Of a stretch of 64,000 bases of DNA, positions 15,877 to 24,298 are shown one piece after another. The stretch covers positions 248,001-312,000 of the forward strand of contig NZ_FOFR01000008.1 of assembly GCF_900110955.1 (NCBI RefSeq). Reading direction: 5' to 3'. Below the pieces are notes generated by a model. That model did no database searches, had not been told where the DNA came from, and was given only the letters and a program-made list of their open reading frames with translations. Every line of letters begins with the position of its first letter. Within the stretch, counting starts at the first letter, position 1. Made by a program: the position numbers and the translations under genes. Source of the DNA: Lentzea xinjiangensis (GTDB lineage Bacteria; Actinomycetota; Actinomycetes; Mycobacteriales; Pseudonocardiaceae).

Positions 15877-17196
15877 ATGCGCAGACGCGACTTCCTCGCC
15901 GCGGCGGCCGGGGTGGCCGCCGTGGTGGCCAACCCCTCCGGTGCCCTCGCGGCGACCGAGCGCAAGCCCGGCGCGTCCGGGCTCCCGGACCTGGACCTCG
16001 GCGACTTCCCCGTCGTGGCGCGGGTCCGGGCGCGCACCGCCCTGCGACACCTGGAGGCGCTCAGCGACCGGATCGGGCCGCGCATCGGCGGCACCGCGTC
16101 CGAGCACCGGGCCCGCGACTACCTCGTCCGCGAGCTGAGGTCCCTGCGCTACCAGGTGACGACGCAGCCGTTCACGGTGCCGGACAAGTACCTCGCCGAC
16201 ATCAACGACACCTGGCAGGCCGGCGCCTCGCGGTTCGGCGCCCTGGGCGTGACGGTCAAGGCCCCGTTCGTGGAGGTGGTGGACGGCCGGCTGCCGGACC
16301 TGACCGGCAAGATCGCCTTCTACGTCAACGCTCCCACCGGCTCCGCGCCGACGCACGCGGCGGTCGAACGCGGCGCCGTGGCGGTGGTCCTCGGCCGGAT
16401 CTCCTCCACCGCTAGCAGGTCGAGCGCGTTCTCCCCCACGCTCGACCGGAACGTCGCCGTGCCGGTCGTCGGCCTGGCCCAGGTGCACACGGAGAAGCTG
16501 CGGGCGCAGGGCTCCGGCGAGCTGAAGATCAGCACAGTTCACCACCCGAACCTCACGTCCTACAACGTGATCGCGGACCGGCCGTCGACGTTCCCGTGGC
16601 GCGACAACGGGGTCGTGATGGTGACCGCGCACTACGACAGCGTGCCGGGCTCACCGGGCGCCAACGACGACGGCAGCGGGACCGCGCTGTGCCTGGAACT
16701 GGCCCGCGTGCTGCGCCACCTGCCCACGCACAGGGCGCTGCGGTTCGCGTTGTGGGGCTCGGAGGAACAGGGCCTGCTCGGGTCGCGGCACTACGTCTCG
16801 CAGCTCCCGCCGGAGGAGATCGCCCGGATCAAGGGCGTCTTCCAGAACGACATGGTCGCCACGAGCCACGACCCGGCGACGGCCTACTGGCTGCTGTCCG
16901 TCGACGGCGCCGACAACGCGACGACAGCGGGGGTGCGGGCGGCGGCGCGACGGCTCGGGTACGACCCGCGGGTGCACGGGCCGGTGGCACGCGGGTCGAG
17001 CGACCACGTGCCGTTCCACGAGAAGGGCATGGCGGCGGCGAACTTCAGCTGGCGCGGTGAGGGCGGTCCCGCTCAGTTGGAGCCGATCTACCACACCCCG
17101 GAGGACACGATCAGGGACAACATCAGCCTGGAACGGCTGCAGGTGTCGATGCAGCTGGTCGGAGCCGCGGCCTACCGGCTCGCCTGCGAGCGGTGA
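15877..17196 (+). CDS. Secreted M28-family zinc aminopeptidase
   Basis: A 439-residue exported peptidase. MRRRDFLAAAAGVAAVVA is a Tat-type signal. A PA-like insert lies near residues 130-230. The di-zinc ligands are visible in TAHYDSVPGSPGANDDGSG (near 250), LWGSEEQGLLGSRHY (near 290), FQNDMVA and the final His of IYHTPEDT. ATG 15877 was chosen because GGGGGA lies 4 bases upstream; ATG 15865 has none. The gene converges on a GGDEF-EAL gene with a shared terminator. Confidence 0.9.
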   Translation: MRRRDFLAAAAGVAAVVANPSGALAATERKPGASGLPDLDLGDFPVVARVRARTALRHLEALSDRIGPRIGGTASEHRARDYLVRELRSLRYQVTTQPFTVPDKYLADINDTWQAGASRFGALGVTVKAPFVEVVDGRLPDLTGKIAFYVNAPTGSAPTHAAVERGAVAVVLGRISSTASRSSAFSPTLDRNVAVPVVGLAQVHTEKLRAQGSGELKISTVHHPNLTSYNVIADRPSTFPWRDNGVVMVTAHYDSVPGSPGANDDGSGTALCLELARVLRHLPTHRALRFALWGSEEQGLLGSRHYVSQLPPEEIARIKGVFQNDMVATSHDPATAYWLLSVDGADNATTAGVRAAARRLGYDPRVHGPVARGSSDHVPFHEKGMAAANFSWRGEGGPAQLEPIYHTPEDTIRDNISLERLQVSMQLVGAAAYRLACER

Positions 17197-17205
17197 GCGG
17201 CCCGG

Positions 17206-17240
17206 CGTCGTAGGGCCCGGACCGGCCGGGCCCTACGACG
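17206..17240. terminator. Bidirectional terminator between M28 peptidase and GGDEF-EAL genes
   Basis: A perfect 15-bp stem (17206-17220 with 17226-17240) and 5-base loop. It serves both convergent genes; its right arm includes the stop codon of the GGDEF-EAL gene. Confidence 0.85.
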
Positions 17241-19188
17241 TCGGCGCGGCCAGCTCGGTGAGCGCCCGGTCCCGCAACCACTCGGCGAACGCGTCCGCGG
17301 GCAGCGGTCTGCTCAGGCCGTACCCCTGCACGATGTCGCAGCCCAGGGCGGCGAGCACGCGCCACGTCTCCTCGTCCTCGACGCCCTCGGCCACGACCTC
17401 CAGCTCGAGGTTGTGCGCGAGCCCCAGCAACGACCGGGTGATCGCGCCGCTCGACGGGTCCGTGCGCATGTTCGTGGTGAAGGAGCGGTCGATCTTCATC
17501 TCGTGCACCGGCATCGTGCGCAGATAGGCGATGGACGAGTAGCCGGTGCCGAAGTCGTCGATGGACAGGCGCACGCCCAGCTCCCGCAACCGGGTCAGCA
17601 CGGCGCTCGCGCGGTGCGGGTCGGCGATGATGGCGCTCTCGGTGATCTCCAGGGTCAGCACGCCCGGCGGGCGGCCGTGGCGCTCGAGCACGTCGGCGAC
17701 CTGGTCGGGGAACGTCGTGTCGTGCAGGCACTGGGCGCCGACGTTGACCGAGACGGGGACGTCCCAGCCGCCGGCGTGCCAGGTGCTGCACTGCGCCAGC
17801 GCGTGGTCCAGCACGTACCGGGTGAGCGGTTCGATCAGGCCGGTCTCCTCGGCCGCCGGGATGAACCGGTCGGGGCCGAGCAGGCCGAGGCGCGGGTGCT
17901 GCCAGCGGCACAGGACCTCGGCGCCGCAGACGGCTCCGGTGCGCGCGTCGGCCTTGGGCTGGTAGTGCAGCACCAGCTCGCCGTGGTCGATGGCGCGCCG
18001 CAGGTCGCTGATCACGGTGAGCTGGGCGGCGCTGTGCTCGTCGAGGCCCGGCTCGTAGACGGACGTGCCGAGGCGGGCGCGCTTGGCCGCGTACATCGCG
18101 ATGTCGGCGTGCCTGAGCAGCTCGTGGACGTCGGCCGAGTCGGCCGGGTACATCGCGACACCGATGCTGCAGCCGACGTCGACGGACAGGCCGTCCAGGT
18201 CGACGGGCTCCTCCAGGGCGCGGTGCACGCGGCCCGCGACGGCCGGGGCGTCCTGGGCCGAGGGCACGAGGACGGCGAACTCGTCGCCGCCCAGCCTCGC
18301 CACCGTGCCGGGGTCGCGGACGGCGCCGGTCAGGCGGTGCGCGACGTGCTGGAGCAGGCGGTCACCGAACGCGTGGCCGAGGGTGTCGTTGATCGGCTTG
18401 AAGCGGTTGAGGTCGATCAGCAGCAGGCCCAGCGGCTCGCCGGTCCGGCCGGAGCGCTCGATCGCCTGCTGCGCGCGCAGGACGAGCAGGGAGCGGTTCG
18501 CGAGACCGGTCAGGGCGTCGTGCATCGCCTCGTGCTCGCTCCTGGCCGCCTGGCGCAGGATCTTGCGGCGGTGGCCGAGCAGGACGACGCCGCAGAGCGC
18601 GACCAGGCCGAGGTCGACGACGAACGCGATGACTGCGGCCAGCCGCAGGCGGCCGTTCTGCGTCTCCGCCGCGCGCAGGTAGCCGGTGGTCTCCAGGCGT
18701 TTGAGCTGCACGACGGTGGAGAGCTGTTTGCGCAACGACACGAGCGTGAGCTCGGCCTGGTCTGCCTTCTGCGACGCGCCGGTGACGTCGCCGCGGTCGC
18801 CCGCCGCGACGGTCTCGCGCAGCAAGGTCGTGTAGTCGCCGTAGAGGTCACCGACGATCGTGGCGGCGCGGACGTCGGCGGGGCCGCCGTTGGCGCGCAG
18901 CCAGCGCAGGCTCTCCTCGGCGTCACCGGCGGCGTTGGCGACCGGCTGGCGCATCACGGGGGTGCCGGAGCGCACGTAGTCGGTGAGGGCGTGGTCGGCG
19001 ACGTCGACGTTCTGGACCACGAGACCCCAGTGGTCGCTCATCTCGTTGAGCTCGTGCAGGTGCGTGGCGGCGCGCTGCATGCCGAGGCTCGTCCACAGCG
19101 CGAGACCCGCCAACGCGGCGAGACCGATGGTCAGGCTGACGACGGTCGTCTGCGCGGTGTTGCGGGCCTCGACCCAATTGGACAGCAT
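17233..19188 (-). CDS. Membrane GGDEF-EAL protein (cyclic-di-GMP synthase/phosphodiesterase), copy 1
   Basis: A 651-residue signalling enzyme. Membrane helices at about 16-36 and 183-205 enclose a 145-residue extracellular helical domain. The cyclase motif RLGGDEFAVL (298-307) is intact, but the product-inhibition site reads RDPG (291-294) instead of RxxD. The EAL domain has the variant AEVLCRWQHP (423-432), still ExLxR, and the metal motif SIDDFGTGYSS. Both activities are therefore possible. It is divergent from a sugar-binding-type lipoprotein gene and is paralogous to the protein at 30022-31944, which has the same topology. Confidence 0.92.
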   Translation of the reverse strand: MLSNWVEARNTAQTTVVSLTIGLAALAGLALWTSLGMQRAATHLHELNEMSDHWGLVVQNVDVADHALTDYVRSGTPVMRQPVANAAGDAEESLRWLRANGGPADVRAATIVGDLYGDYTTLLRETVAAGDRGDVTGASQKADQAELTLVSLRKQLSTVVQLKRLETTGYLRAAETQNGRLRLAAVIAFVVDLGLVALCGVVLLGHRRKILRQAARSEHEAMHDALTGLANRSLLVLRAQQAIERSGRTGEPLGLLLIDLNRFKPINDTLGHAFGDRLLQHVAHRLTGAVRDPGTVARLGGDEFAVLVPSAQDAPAVAGRVHRALEEPVDLDGLSVDVGCSIGVAMYPADSADVHELLRHADIAMYAAKRARLGTSVYEPGLDEHSAAQLTVISDLRRAIDHGELVLHYQPKADARTGAVCGAEVLCRWQHPRLGLLGPDRFIPAAEETGLIEPLTRYVLDHALAQCSTWHAGGWDVPVSVNVGAQCLHDTTFPDQVADVLERHGRPPGVLTLEITESAIIADPHRASAVLTRLRELGVRLSIDDFGTGYSSIAYLRTMPVHEMKIDRSFTTNMRTDPSSGAITRSLLGLAHNLELEVVAEGVEDEETWRVLAALGCDIVQGYGLSRPLPADAFAEWLRDRALTELAAPTS

Positions 19189-19328
19189 CTATGGCGCCTC
19201 ACGTGGGACATGCCTTGCCGGCGAAGTAGCTATTGGTACGCAGCCAAAGGATGGCACGCAAGCCGACACCTCGAACCACCGTGCACTAGCGTGTAGGGCT
19301 TTCCACGACCGACTGATTGGGTTCTCCC

Positions 19329-20384
19329 ATGGTCCGCGTTGCCCGCTTGGTCCTACCTGCTGTTTTGGTCGCGGCGACGGGGGTGGGCGGATGCGGGACC
19401 GAACAGACGTCCGATGACCCGCCCACGATCGGGTTCGTCGCGCAGAACAACAGCCGCGATTTCTCGAAGGAGATGAGCGAGGGTTTCCGGGCGGGCGCGG
19501 CCATCGCCGGCGGGGTGCGGGCGGAGGTGACCGGACCCGACACGCACGACGGTCCCAAGCAGATCGAGCTGCTCGAGGACCTCGCCACGCGCGCCAAGGG
19601 CGGCATCGGGTTCTCCGCGGTCGCGCCGGAGCTGGTCGCCGAGCCGATGGCGGCGGTGACGGGCCGGGGCATCCCGCTGATCGCGGTGGCGGGCGGCCAG
19701 GTCGCCCCCGGCAGCGGGGTCAAGCTGATGATCGAGAACGACGGTCACGAGCTGGGCTCGATGCTCGCGGACGCGACGGCGGACCGGTTGCCGCCGGACA
19801 GCAAGGGCAAGATCGTCATCGGCAGCAACTCCCCCGGGATGCCCGCGCTGGACCAGCGGGTGCTGGGGATGCGCGCACGGCTCACCGAGCGGTTGCCAGG
19901 GGTGCAGGTGATCGGCCCGCTCGACACCGGGCGCGACCAGACGGCGAACCTCGCGACGTGGCACCGCCTCGCCGACGCGAACCCGGACGCGCTCGCGCTG
20001 CTGGGCGCCGGTGACGTCGACGCGATCAACCTCGCCGCCGTGCACGCCGCGAAGAACGCGAAGTGGCTCGCCGCGGCGTTCAGCGTCGACCCGATCGCCC
20101 TGCGGGGCGTGAAGGACGGTCACCTGTTCGCCACGGTCTCCGCCGAGCACTTCCTCAAGGGCGCGGTGGCCGGGTGGATGCTGGCCCAGCACGCCAAGAG
20201 CGGCCGGAAGCTGCCGGAGGGCTGGTTCGCCGCGCCGGGGCTGCTCGTCCAGCCGTCCAACGTGGACGAGATCATCCACCGGCAGTCCGGGGAGGCCACC
20301 CGCCTCGCCGCCGCGCGGCCGCTGCTGGACGCCCTCACCGCGAACTCGCTGAAGCACCTGCGTCCACTCGACCAGGCGCGCTGA
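19329..20384 (+). CDS. Sugar-binding-type lipoprotein (Peripla_BP_4), copy 1, candidate sensor for the GGDEF-EAL protein
   Basis: A 351-residue lipoprotein with lipobox VGGC (Cys 22). The fold is the type I periplasmic-binding family: PTIGFVAQNNSRDFSKEMSE, a segment corresponding to LVAEPMAAVTGRGIPLIAV, IENDGHELGSMLADATADRL, and FATVSAEHFLKGAVAGWML. No permease or ATPase gene is adjacent. Instead the divergent neighbour is a membrane GGDEF-EAL gene, and a paralogous pair exists at 28991-31944. I infer a ligand receptor that talks to the cyclic-di-GMP enzyme. ATG 19329 gives a normal signal; the 140-bp gap holds the shared promoter region. Confidence 0.82.
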   Translation: MVRVARLVLPAVLVAATGVGGCGTEQTSDDPPTIGFVAQNNSRDFSKEMSEGFRAGAAIAGGVRAEVTGPDTHDGPKQIELLEDLATRAKGGIGFSAVAPELVAEPMAAVTGRGIPLIAVAGGQVAPGSGVKLMIENDGHELGSMLADATADRLPPDSKGKIVIGSNSPGMPALDQRVLGMRARLTERLPGVQVIGPLDTGRDQTANLATWHRLADANPDALALLGAGDVDAINLAAVHAAKNAKWLAAAFSVDPIALRGVKDGHLFATVSAEHFLKGAVAGWMLAQHAKSGRKLPEGWFAAPGLLVQPSNVDEIIHRQSGEATRLAAARPLLDALTANSLKHLRPLDQAR

Positions 20385-20437
20385 GCCGGGCGGCGCAACG
20401 GCCGTTCCACGCCGGTGACACACGGCCGGTCGTGAGC

Positions 20438-20480
20438 GAGCATGCAGGCTCTCCCCCGTCTTTGGAGGGCCCGCATGCTC
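20438..20480 (+). promoter_or_regulatory. Hairpin hiding the ribosome-binding site and start codon of the amidohydrolase gene
   Basis: Arms 20438-20454 and 20464-20480 form a 17-bp stem (one A-C mismatch, one U-G pair) with a 9-base loop. The right arm contains GGAGGG (20464-20469) and the ATG (20475-20477), so both would be paired in the RNA. This suggests translational control, or a DNA operator if transcription begins inside it. Confidence 0.6.
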
Positions 20481-21914
20481 AACCGAAGGACACTGGCGAA
20501 ATCCGTGGGGGCCGCGCTCGCGGTCTCGGCCACCGCCGCCGTTCCCGCCACCGCGAACTCGGGACCCGGCTCGGACGGCACGAGCCGTCACCGGCACCTG
20601 ATCCGCAACGGCGCCGTCGTCACGATGGACCCCGGGCTCGGCGTGCTGCCGCGCGCGGACGTCCTAGTCGGCGACGGCAGGATCATCGACGTCGGCCGCG
20701 ACCTGGACGCCCGTGGCGCTCAGGTCGTCGACGCGACGGACATGATCGTCATGCCGGGGTTCGTCAACACCCACCACCACATGTGGAGCGCGCTGGGCCG
20801 CAACTTCGTGGCCGACGGGTTTCCCTACTTCGCGGCGAAGCGGGCCACGTCGACGTTGTACGAGGCGGCAGACGTCTACCGCAGCGTGCTGCTCGGGCTC
20901 GCCGAGCTGGCGAACGCGGGCGTGACCACGGTGCACAACTGGTCGAACAACACCCGCTCGCCCGCCCACGCCGACGCCGAGCTGCGAGCCCATCGCGACG
21001 GACTGCTGCGCGCACGGTTCTCCTACGGCCATGTGGACCAGATGGCACGTGACGTGCCGATGGACTTCACGGACGTGGATCGCGTGCGACAGCAGTACTT
21101 CTCGAACGGCACGGCGTTCGACGGGCTGGTGCACCTGGGCGTCGCCGTCCGCGGGTTGTCGCAGAGCACCGAGCCGGCGTTCTTCGCGGACATGGACGCG
21201 GCCCTGCTGCGTGACCTGCCGGTCGCGATCCACGCCGGCCAGGCGCCACCGCGGATCGTGGACGCGGCGGACTACGAGCGGCGGGGCTGGCTCGGCCCCA
21301 AGACGTTGCTGACGCACTACGTCACGGCGCTGGACAGCGACATGGAGGTCATGGCGCGCACCGGCACACCGCTGAGCTGGTCGCCGCACTCGGAGTTCCG
21401 CCTGGGCACGGCGGGCGATCCCCGCGACGCGCTGCTGCGGTTCCGCCGGGCCGGTGTGCCGGTGTCGCTGTCCTCGGACGCCACGTCCATCGCGCCGTCG
21501 GACATGTTCGAGGCCATGCGGCTGGTCTGGAACACCGGGATCCCTTGGCAGGGCACACCGTCGGCGGGCCTGCCCGAGATCGGTTTCCGGGACGTGCTGG
21601 CGATGGCGACGATCAACGGCGCCCGCGCGCTCGGCCTCGGCGACGTCACCGGGTCGATCACCCCTGGCAAGCGGGCGGACGTGCTGCTGGTGCGCACCGA
21701 CGACGTCAACCTCGCGCCCGGCGGTCTCATCGAGACCACGCTGGTGCAGGCCGCGAGCCATGACAACGTTGACACGGTGTTCTCGGACGGCCGGATCGTG
21801 AAACGCGGCGGCCGGTTGGTGGCCTACGACGTCGACCGGATCGTGCGGGACGCGAAGGCCTCCTCGCTGCGCATCCGGACGGCCGCCGGCGGGATCTTGA
21901 CGCCCGCGACCTGA
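20475..21914 (+). CDS. Exported amidohydrolase (TRZ/ATZ/chlorohydrolase-like)
   Basis: A 479-residue metal-dependent hydrolase of the cytosine-deaminase/chlorohydrolase branch. The N-terminus (RRTLAKSVGAALAVSATAAV) looks like a Tat or Sec signal. Metal ligands lie in VMPGFVNTHHHMWSALGRN, AIHAGQAPPRI (His), and SLSSDATSIAPSDMFEAMRL (Asp). SITPGKRADVLLVRTDD is the usual C-terminal beta-sandwich strand. ATG 20475 follows GGAGGG. The substrate is unknown; relatives deaminate or dechlorinate ring compounds. A hairpin covers the start and a terminator follows. Confidence 0.85.
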   Translation: MLNRRTLAKSVGAALAVSATAAVPATANSGPGSDGTSRHRHLIRNGAVVTMDPGLGVLPRADVLVGDGRIIDVGRDLDARGAQVVDATDMIVMPGFVNTHHHMWSALGRNFVADGFPYFAAKRATSTLYEAADVYRSVLLGLAELANAGVTTVHNWSNNTRSPAHADAELRAHRDGLLRARFSYGHVDQMARDVPMDFTDVDRVRQQYFSNGTAFDGLVHLGVAVRGLSQSTEPAFFADMDAALLRDLPVAIHAGQAPPRIVDAADYERRGWLGPKTLLTHYVTALDSDMEVMARTGTPLSWSPHSEFRLGTAGDPRDALLRFRRAGVPVSLSSDATSIAPSDMFEAMRLVWNTGIPWQGTPSAGLPEIGFRDVLAMATINGARALGLGDVTGSITPGKRADVLLVRTDDVNLAPGGLIETTLVQAASHDNVDTVFSDGRIVKRGGRLVAYDVDRIVRDAKASSLRIRTAAGGILTPAT

Positions 21915-21919
21915 GCCAC

Positions 21920-21969
21920 CCGCGGGCGGTTCAGCGGCTCGCGCGTGGCACCCGCTGAACTGCTCGCGG
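21920..21969. terminator. Terminator hairpin between convergent amidohydrolase and DUF5829-like genes
   Basis: An 18-bp stem (21920-21937 with 21952-21969, two G-U pairs) and 14-base loop, starting 6 bases after the amidohydrolase stop. Confidence 0.75.
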
Positions 21970-21999
21970 CAAGCCGTTCGGACGAAGGTGGCCCCTCGG

Positions 22000-22884
22000 T
22001 CAGAAGTTCCACACCGCGCGCTTGCCGGGCCCCACGACCAGCGTGGAGGTGCCGAGTCGCTCGACGTGCCGCGCCACCGCGCGGTTCAGCTCGAACTCGA
22101 CGCGCTTGAGACCGGTCTGGCCCACCGGCTTCTCCCCGAACCTCATCGTCGTGCCACCGCGGGTGGCCACGACCGCGCCGCGCTCGGTGCGCACCGAGAA
22201 GTCGCCGGCCCGCAGCAACGGCACGGTGGCGGCCAGGTCGCGCGCGGTGACGTCGACGTGGACCAGGGTGACGTCGCGCATCAGCTTGGCCCGGTAGAGG
22301 TCCGGCAGGTAGCGCTCGCGGCCGACGTCGCCGGGGAACGCCGGGGGCTCGGTCCCGCCGCGCGGGTCGGCGAAGTACTCGTCGCGGATCTCCATCGCCC
22401 ACGCGCCGAACCTGTCGTAGGTCTTGGCGAGGTAGGTGGAGTCGAACCACGGCACCGGTTTGCCGTCGCCGAAGTCGCGGGTCTGCACGAACTCGACGGG
22501 CTTCGCGCCACCGGCCCGCAGCCGGGACTTCACCTCCTCGATGTCGCTCTCGCGCTGGGTCGAGAGGGCGAGGCCCGCGGCACCGGCCTCACCGTCCTGC
22601 CCGGGAACGTCGCCGAGGCCGAAGATCTCCAGGTAGGTCTCGCGGCCGCGCAGGTAGCGGCCCGTCCAGACCCGGCCGCCGGTGCCGGTCGTCGTGCGGA
22701 TCTCGAGGTCGGCGAACTCCCTGACGTAACCGGAGTGCTCGACCGCGTCCGCGGTGGCGCGGTCGAGCGTTCCCCAGGCGTGGTTGTAGTACAACAACTG
22801 CCGCTCTCCCGCCCGCACCGGTGCCGCCGCGACCACGACGAGGACGGCGGCCGAGATCATGCACAACGTGTGCCGAGTCCGCAT
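22000..22884 (-). CDS. Secreted protein of unknown function (DUF5829-like)
   Basis: A 294-residue exported protein with a signal peptide ending near PVRAG (residue 26). Segments LLYYNHAWGTLDRATADAVE, YLRGRETYLEIFGLGDVPGQ and TLVHVDVTARDLAATVPLLR recall the DUF5829 family and a distant VOC-like fold. No catalytic residues are evident. The family assignment is from memory of the pattern and is moderately uncertain. It is single, convergent with the amidohydrolase gene and divergent from a methyltransferase gene with 59 bp between starts. Confidence 0.65.
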   Translation of the reverse strand: MRTRHTLCMISAAVLVVVAAAPVRAGERQLLYYNHAWGTLDRATADAVEHSGYVREFADLEIRTTTGTGGRVWTGRYLRGRETYLEIFGLGDVPGQDGEAGAAGLALSTQRESDIEEVKSRLRAGGAKPVEFVQTRDFGDGKPVPWFDSTYLAKTYDRFGAWAMEIRDEYFADPRGGTEPPAFPGDVGRERYLPDLYRAKLMRDVTLVHVDVTARDLAATVPLLRAGDFSVRTERGAVVATRGGTTMRFGEKPVGQTGLKRVEFELNRAVARHVERLGTSTLVVGPGKRAVWNF

Positions 22885-22943
22885 GGGCCGGATCGTAGGA
22901 CGAGTGACTCAAGCCGGGCTCAAGTCGAACGAAGGGGAACTCT

Positions 22944-24002
22944 GTGTCCGACAGCTGGGCGGTGCTCGCACCACTGCTGCAAGCCGCCACCGCGGGCCGC
23001 GACCTGCTCGGCGAGACGATCCGCTGGCTCACGCCGCGGGCCGTCACGGCACGGGTGCTGGCGGAGGTCGGTGAACACGACGTCCGCCTCGACCTGACCT
23101 TCGACGGCACGACGACCAGCCACCTGGCCACCGGCTCGGAGGTCGTGGTGGCGCTCGACCTCGCCGACGCGGTGCGCGGCCTCTACGGCACCGACGAACG
23201 GCCGTGGCCGAGCCTCGCCGTGACGACGCCGGACCGGGAGCTGGACGAACGCGGCCCCTCCGGGTGGTTCAGCGACCGGAAGGGCATCGCGCGGTCGGTC
23301 CAGGAGCTGCTCTCGGCGCTCAGGCCGGCGAAGCCGGACCTCGGTGAGCTCGCGGTGGAGTTCGGGTCCGACAAGTGGGGCGACCTGCACTGGTACACGC
23401 AGCACTACGAGCGCCACTTCGCCCGGCTGCGCACCGAAGCGGTGCGGGTGCTGGAGATCGGCATCGGCGGCTACCGGGACCCGGACCGGGGCGGCGGCTC
23501 GCTGCGGATGTGGCAGCGGTACTTCCCGCGCGGTCTCGTGCTGGGCCTCGACATCGCGCAGAAGAACGTCACCGGCCCGCGGATCGCGACCGTCCAGGGA
23601 GACCAGTCCGACGCCGCGTTCCTCGACCGGCTCGGCCGCGAGCGCGGCCCGTTCGACGTGGTCATCGACGACGGCAGCCACCTCAACGACCACGTGCGGA
23701 CTTCGTTCCACGCGTTGTTCCCGCACGTCCGCCCCGGCGGGCTGTACGTCGTGGAGGACCTGCAGACCGCGTACTGGCCGAGCTGGGGCGGCCACCCGCT
23801 GGGAGGCACCGGCACGTCCACCGGGATGTTGAAGTCCTTCGTGGACGGGCTCAACAGGGCGGAGGTGGGAGACCCGCGCGGTGAACGCTCCTACCTCGAC
23901 CGCAACATCAGCGGGATCTCGTTCCACCACAACATCGCGTTCGTCGAGAAGGGGATGAACGCCGAGGAGGGCGGCCCGGCCTTCCTGCGCACGCTGTTCT
24001 AG
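22944..24002 (+). CDS. MycE/TylE-like sugar O-methyltransferase, orphan
   Basis: A 352-residue SAM-dependent enzyme with the two-domain layout of mycinamicin MycE. The N-terminal 120 residues form an oligomerisation domain; the catalytic part has FGSDKWGDLHWYTQHYERHF, the SAM motif VRVLEIGIGGYRDP, VLGLDIAQKN, and the metal site FDVVIDDGSHLNDHV plus GGLYVVEDLQTAYWPSWGG. MycE methylates a deoxysugar on a macrolide using Mg2+. No polyketide or deoxysugar genes are in the window, so its substrate is open. GTG 22944 follows AAGGGGA. A terminator hairpin follows. Confidence 0.85.
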   Translation: MSDSWAVLAPLLQAATAGRDLLGETIRWLTPRAVTARVLAEVGEHDVRLDLTFDGTTTSHLATGSEVVVALDLADAVRGLYGTDERPWPSLAVTTPDRELDERGPSGWFSDRKGIARSVQELLSALRPAKPDLGELAVEFGSDKWGDLHWYTQHYERHFARLRTEAVRVLEIGIGGYRDPDRGGGSLRMWQRYFPRGLVLGLDIAQKNVTGPRIATVQGDQSDAAFLDRLGRERGPFDVVIDDGSHLNDHVRTSFHALFPHVRPGGLYVVEDLQTAYWPSWGGHPLGGTGTSTGMLKSFVDGLNRAEVGDPRGERSYLDRNISGISFHHNIAFVEKGMNAEEGGPAFLRTLF

Positions 24003-24018
24003 GAGGACTCGCCCGCCT

Positions 24019-24054
24019 GCCCCGTCCCGGGGCGGAGGTTTCCTGGGACGGGGC
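24019..24054 (+). terminator. Terminator after the MycE-like gene
   Basis: GCCCCGTCCC (24019-24028) pairs with GGGACGGGGC (24045-24054), and the stem can extend inward by about four pairs including G-U. It begins 17 bases after the stop. Confidence 0.8.
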
Positions 24055-24165
24055 GTCACGGCAGCCGGTGGTTGCCGGTCACCGTGATCATCACCCGGAG
24101 CTAGGGTGCTCGCCGAGAAGTAGCCACCGCTCCTCCGCCGAGGCACACCCCGCCGACGTGCCGCA

Positions 24166-24240
24166 TCGAACCCCGCCGCCTCGAACCCCACAGCCTCGAA
24201 CCCCGCCACCTCGAACCCCGCCACCTCGAACCCCGCAGCC
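24166..24240. repeat. Five 15-bp tandem repeats in a non-coding gap
   Basis: Units of TCGAACCCCGCCACC type lie at 24166, 24181, 24196, 24211 and 24226, differing at one to three positions, and the array then breaks. It sits between the methyltransferase terminator and the 3' end of the patatin gene. The short unit without spacers is a minisatellite, not a CRISPR. Confidence 0.85.
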
Positions 24241-24298
24241 TCGTCCGCGACAGCAGGCGGGTCGCCACCTCCGGGCAAGAGCTGCCGGCCGGTGGTTC

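Noticed and set aside
22944-24002. A natural-product cluster suggested by the MycE-like gene and scattered methyltransferases
   Set aside because: No synthase, deoxysugar or glycosyltransferase genes accompany them within the window.
24166-24240. Possible CRISPR array
   Set aside because: Units are 15 bp, directly adjacent with no spacers, and there are no cas genes in the window.
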